Shown here piece by piece: positions 61,073 through 64,000 of a stretch of 64,000 nucleotides of DNA. The notes under the pieces were generated by a model. That model saw only the letters and a list, made by a program, of their open reading frames with translations, did no database searches and was not told where the DNA came from. The translations under genes were made by a program, and so were the position numbers. Source of the DNA: RDYZ01 sp964518905 (GTDB taxonomy: Bacteria > Cyanobacteriota > Cyanobacteriia > Cyanobacteriales > Geitlerinemataceae); assembly GCA_964518905.1 (NCBI GenBank), contig CAZFJL010000003.1, positions 1 to 64,000 of the forward strand. The letters run 5' to 3'. Position 1 is the first letter of the stretch. Every line of letters starts with the position of its first letter.

Positions 61073-62356
61073 CTACGATCGCGGCTGGAGCGTCTGCGTG
61101 GTCACGGGTAGCGTTAAGGCGCGATCGCCGCGTCGGATTTGGAAGCGCAAGGTTTGTCCGACTTTGCTGGCATCAACCACACGCTGCACGTCTTCCGCTG
61201 TCGTGATCGCCTCGCGATCGATCGCCGTAATCACATCGCCACGGCGCAATCCGGCTTCGACCGATGGCGTATCGGGGACAACGCCCACAATCAGCACGCC
61301 GTTAATTTCGGGCAATAGGATCGTTGCGTTCGGGTCGGCGTTGTTCTCGCGAGCATTATCAGCGGTGAATGTCCGCATCTGAATGCCGATGAACGGATGA
61401 TCGATCGACTCGCCCCGTGCAAGCTGATCTTTGACGGCCTTCACGGTGTCGATCGGAATGGCGAACCCGATCCCCATCGCATCCGCACGAATTGCGGTAT
61501 TGATCCCGATGACGTTGCCCTGAGCGTCGAGCAGCGGGCCGCCAGAGTTACCAGGATTAATCGCCGCGTCGGTTTGAATGAAATCAAGACGTTTTTCGGG
61601 GATACCCGCTTGGACGCTCGATCGCTTCAGTGTGCTAATGATCCCCAGGGTGACGGTGTTGTCGAGACCGAGGGGATTGCCCACTGCGATCGCCCAGTCG
61701 CCGACCCGCACTCGGCTGCTATCACCCAAAGGAGCCAGCGGCAGTTCATCACGGCCAGCATCAATTTTGACCACGGCCAAATCGGTGACACTATCGACCC
61801 CCTTCACCTCGCCCTCAAATTCACGCCCATCTCGAAGCGTCACGGTGACACGATCGGCTCGATTCACCACGTGGGCATTGGTCAAAATCGTGCCGGAGTG
61901 ATCGATGATAAAGCCCGAGCCCTGGCCGCGCTGGAGTTGCTCCCGTGGCATTGAGGGGAGATCGCCCCCGAAGAACTGGCGGAAAAACGGGTCATCGAGA
62001 AACGGCTCGGCGCTGCGCGTGATGGTGCGCTCGGTGTCGATTCGCACGACGGCGGGGCCGACGCGATCCACGGCAGCCGTTACGAAGCTGCTGGGTGCAG
62101 CGGGGATCGTCGCGATCGCGTTGGCTTCGGTTTTGGCTTCGATGCTGGCCGCTTCGACGTTGGCCGTGTTGGTCGTTTCGATCGGCATCGCGATCGCTGT
62201 TTTTACCGCTTCGTTAAGACGATTGGGCGCAGCTTGGCTGGCGCGAGTTCCCACGAGATTTAAGCCCAGCAAGATGCAAAGACTGAGACCGATCGCACGA
62301 TTCGACCAACGTTTGAGCTGGGCAAAAATGGTGCGCGAAAACGAATGTAATCGCAT
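61073..62356 (-). CDS. Deg/HtrA-type serine protease (HhoA-like) with PDZ domain
   Basis: A 427-residue S1C protease. An N-terminal hydrophobic signal or anchor (LSLCILLGLNLVGTRASQA, residues 25-43) indicates export to the periplasm or thylakoid lumen. The catalytic His, Asp and Ser lie in ILTNAHVVNRADR, VTDLAVVKID and AINPGNSGGPLLDA. One PDZ domain follows (VLIVGVVPDTPSVEAGLRRG). Cyanobacteria carry three such proteases (HtrA, HhoA, HhoB) for protein quality control under stress; I cannot tell which this is. Confidence 0.95.
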   Translation of the reverse strand: MRLHSFSRTIFAQLKRWSNRAIGLSLCILLGLNLVGTRASQAAPNRLNEAVKTAIAMPIETTNTANVEAASIEAKTEANAIATIPAAPSSFVTAAVDRVGPAVVRIDTERTITRSAEPFLDDPFFRQFFGGDLPSMPREQLQRGQGSGFIIDHSGTILTNAHVVNRADRVTVTLRDGREFEGEVKGVDSVTDLAVVKIDAGRDELPLAPLGDSSRVRVGDWAIAVGNPLGLDNTVTLGIISTLKRSSVQAGIPEKRLDFIQTDAAINPGNSGGPLLDAQGNVIGINTAIRADAMGIGFAIPIDTVKAVKDQLARGESIDHPFIGIQMRTFTADNARENNADPNATILLPEINGVLIVGVVPDTPSVEAGLRRGDVITAIDREAITTAEDVQRVVDASKVGQTLRFQIRRGDRALTLPVTTQTLQPRS

Positions 62357-62417
62357 GGATATCGCTGTGTGTTGAAAGTTATGAGAGGAACAAACGGAAC
62401 TGGAGCGAACCTATGAG

Positions 62418-62531
62418 ACGAAATCCGGTTCTGCATTAGAAAAATAAAGAACGCCTATGAGCACTGAGCGGAGTCGAAGTGCGGTGTTCGCTCAGAGCGG
62501 CGATCTAAGTCTGTACACAGCCGGATTTCGT
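62418..62531. repeat. 114-bp palindromic element, shared-core family copy 3
   Basis: Outer inverted repeats ACGAAATCCGG (62418-62428) and CCGGATTTCGT (62521-62531) are perfect over 11 bases. The inner core GCACT (62461-62465) ... AGTGC (62478-62482) is the same as in copy 1 at 1993-2014. It lies in the 305-base space between the Deg protease start and the mutS end. Confidence 0.75.
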
Positions 62532-62661
62532 ATGAGACGGAGGTTACGCGTACAACAACTAGGTAAACGTTAACGAAATAAACGCTCCTGGGAAGGGCGA
62601 GAAGTCCGACGTTTCCAAAAAGTTCGATTTCTGAGATAGGCGATTATTTCCGGGTAATACC

Positions 62662-64000
62662 CTAAAACATATCTAACTGCTCGATCGGGTCGGGATTCCC
62701 CCCATCGCCCGCCTGCACCTGAGCCGTCGCTCCCCCTTTCCGTAAGCCGATCGCGATCTTGCTGTGCTTCTCGATCTGCTTCATCACCTGTCGCGCCCGA
62801 TCGATCACCGACGGCGGTAACCCCGCCAAACGCCCCGCCTCGATGCCGTACGATCGATCCGCACCACCGGGCGTCACCTGCCGTAAAAAGATAATTTCAT
62901 CCGGCAGCTCTTTGACCGTGACCTGATAGTTCGCCACATTATCGAGAATCGATGCCAGCTCATTCATCTCGTGATAGTGCGTCGCGAAAATCGTGCGAGA
63001 TTTAAGCGTATCCGCCAGATATTCCGCCACCGACCAGGCGATCGACAGTCCGTCAAATGTCGCCGTCCCGCGTCCAATTTCATCGAGTAACACCAGCGAT
63101 CGCGGCGTCGCATGATTGAGAATATTCGCCGTTTCGTTCATCTCCACCATAAACGTCGATTGACCCATCGCCAGATCGTCCACCGCACCGACCCGCGTGA
63201 AAATCCGATCGCAAATGCCCACACTCGCCGATCGCGCCGGAACAAAACAGCCCGTTTGCGCCATGAGCTGAATTAACCCCACCTGACGCAGATAGCAGCT
63301 TTTACCGCTGGCATTCGGCCCCGTCAAAATCACCGCATCCGGGCGATCGTTCACCTCCGTTCGTCCAAGATAGGCCGCATTTGGCACGAAAAACCCCGGT
63401 GGTAAAAGCTGCTCCACCACCGGATGGCGACCCTGGACGATCGTCAGCTCCCGCGTCTCGTCAATCTCCGGACGGCAATAGCCCTGCTCGACGGTCAACT
63501 CCGCCCAGCCACAGAGCACATCGATCGCCGCCACCGCCCGCGCGACCCGACGAATCGCCTCCGCCAGTTCCCCCACCTCCGATCGCAGCGTCACAAACAC
63601 CTCATACTCAATCCGGTTCAAATCCTCCTGTGCCGTCAAAATCCGCGCCTCTCGTTCCTTCAGATCTGGCGTGATGTAGCGCTCTTCGTTGGCGAGCGTC
63701 TGCTTGCGGATGTAGTCGTCGGGTGCAAGATCGGCCTTGGAACGCGGCAAGCTGAGGTAGTAACCGAAGGTTTTGTTAAAGCCAACTTTGAGATTGGAAA
63801 CACCGGTGCGATCGCGCTCGGTGACTTCGAGATTGGCGATCCAGTCGCGATCGGCCACCAGTTCCGTGCGTCGCGCGTCGAGTTCGACGCTAATGCCCGA
63901 TCGGATAATGTTGCCTTCCTTAATCTGGATCGGCGGTGACTCGACGATGTGGACATGAAGCTTTTTCTCCAGGGCTTCGAGTTCAGGCGGGACGGATTGC
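62662..64000 (-). CDS. mutS: DNA mismatch repair protein MutS (3' part)
   Basis: The frame continues in the same reading to base 64000, so only the C-terminal about 446 residues lie in the window. The connector/clamp region includes VGFNKTFGYYLSLPRS. The ATPase domain has Walker A GPNASGKSCYLRQVG, FTRVGAVDDLAMGQSTFMVE, Walker B SLVLLDEIGRGTATFDGLS and the ATHYHEMNEL motif. MutS recognises mismatches and recruits MutL. The 5' half lies beyond the right edge. Confidence 0.96.
   Translation of the reverse strand, partial: QSVPPELEALEKKLHVHIVESPPIQIKEGNIIRSGISVELDARRTELVADRDWIANLEVTERDRTGVSNLKVGFNKTFGYYLSLPRSKADLAPDDYIRKQTLANEERYITPDLKEREARILTAQEDLNRIEYEVFVTLRSEVGELAEAIRRVARAVAAIDVLCGWAELTVEQGYCRPEIDETRELTIVQGRHPVVEQLLPPGFFVPNAAYLGRTEVNDRPDAVILTGPNASGKSCYLRQVGLIQLMAQTGCFVPARSASVGICDRIFTRVGAVDDLAMGQSTFMVEMNETANILNHATPRSLVLLDEIGRGTATFDGLSIAWSVAEYLADTLKSRTIFATHYHEMNELASILDNVANYQVTVKELPDEIIFLRQVTPGGADRSYGIEAGRLAGLPPSVIDRARQVMKQIEKHSKIAIGLRKGGATAQVQAGDGGNPDPIEQLDMF

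Overview
The window is chromosomal DNA from a cyanobacterium. Photosystem II genes (psbH, psbN, psb29/thf1), cyanobacterial NDH-1 subunits (ndhH, ndhS), a high-light-inducible protein and many cyanobacteria-restricted families (DUF1823, DUF1995, DUF4278, a BioU-like enzyme, cyanoexosortase B) all point there. So does the very frequent HIP1-type octamer GCGATCGC and its CGATCG core. A fraC-fraD pair encoding septal proteins suggests a filamentous organism. I cannot name the species.

Layout. 1-5800: ExoD-like protein, BioU-like enzyme, a minus-strand run headed by ndhS, a DMT exporter and ureG. 5800-15400: a PrcA-like subtilisin with a P domain, an exported protein made of two copies of one domain, a rhodanese, a YedY/sulfite-oxidase-like protein, a membrane/coiled-coil protein with a damaged phospholipase-D motif, a metal ABC transporter behind a Fur-family palindrome, and a DUF4278 protein. 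15400-25600: a surface-polysaccharide region with cyanoexosortase B, a GT4 glycosyltransferase, a WcaJ-type sugar-phosphate transferase, gmd, an RTX calcium-binding protein, a DegT aminotransferase, a cyclic-nucleotide-domain protein, an HLIP and a GT2 glycosyltransferase. A scar of a deleted amino-acid permease gene lies inside it. 25600-38700: housekeeping and photosynthesis (ndhH, a ThiD2-ThiE fusion, psbN/psbH, tRNA-Thr, mnmG, a divergent MBL-hydrolase/site-2-protease pair, a tail-anchored TPR-like protein, ppk2, hemW, a GNAT-like protein). 38900-45500: alpha-oxoamine synthase, Rieske oxygenase, fraC, fraD, prfC. 46000-53300: a STAND-type ATPase with TPR-like repeats, a DUF1399-like protein, a PPP-family phosphatase, DUF1995, psb29 and a STAS protein. 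53500-64000: an apparent IS200/IS605 relic, hemF, mrp, rodA, dnaN, a PhzF-like protein, a Deg/HtrA protease and the 3' part of mutS, which runs off the right edge.

Spaces between genes carry several families of small palindromic elements. Three 114-120 bp hairpin elements share one core but have unrelated outer arms. Short tandem direct repeats of 10-16 bp sit in front of several genes. I found no rRNA, CRISPR array, prophage or intact transposase. The points I find most worth checking are the shared-core palindromes with a compensating base change, the 11-bp phased operator-like repeats in front of the duplicated-domain exported gene, the STAND protein, the damaged-PLD membrane protein, the alpha-oxoamine synthase/Rieske pair, and the divergent pair whose start codons are three bases apart.
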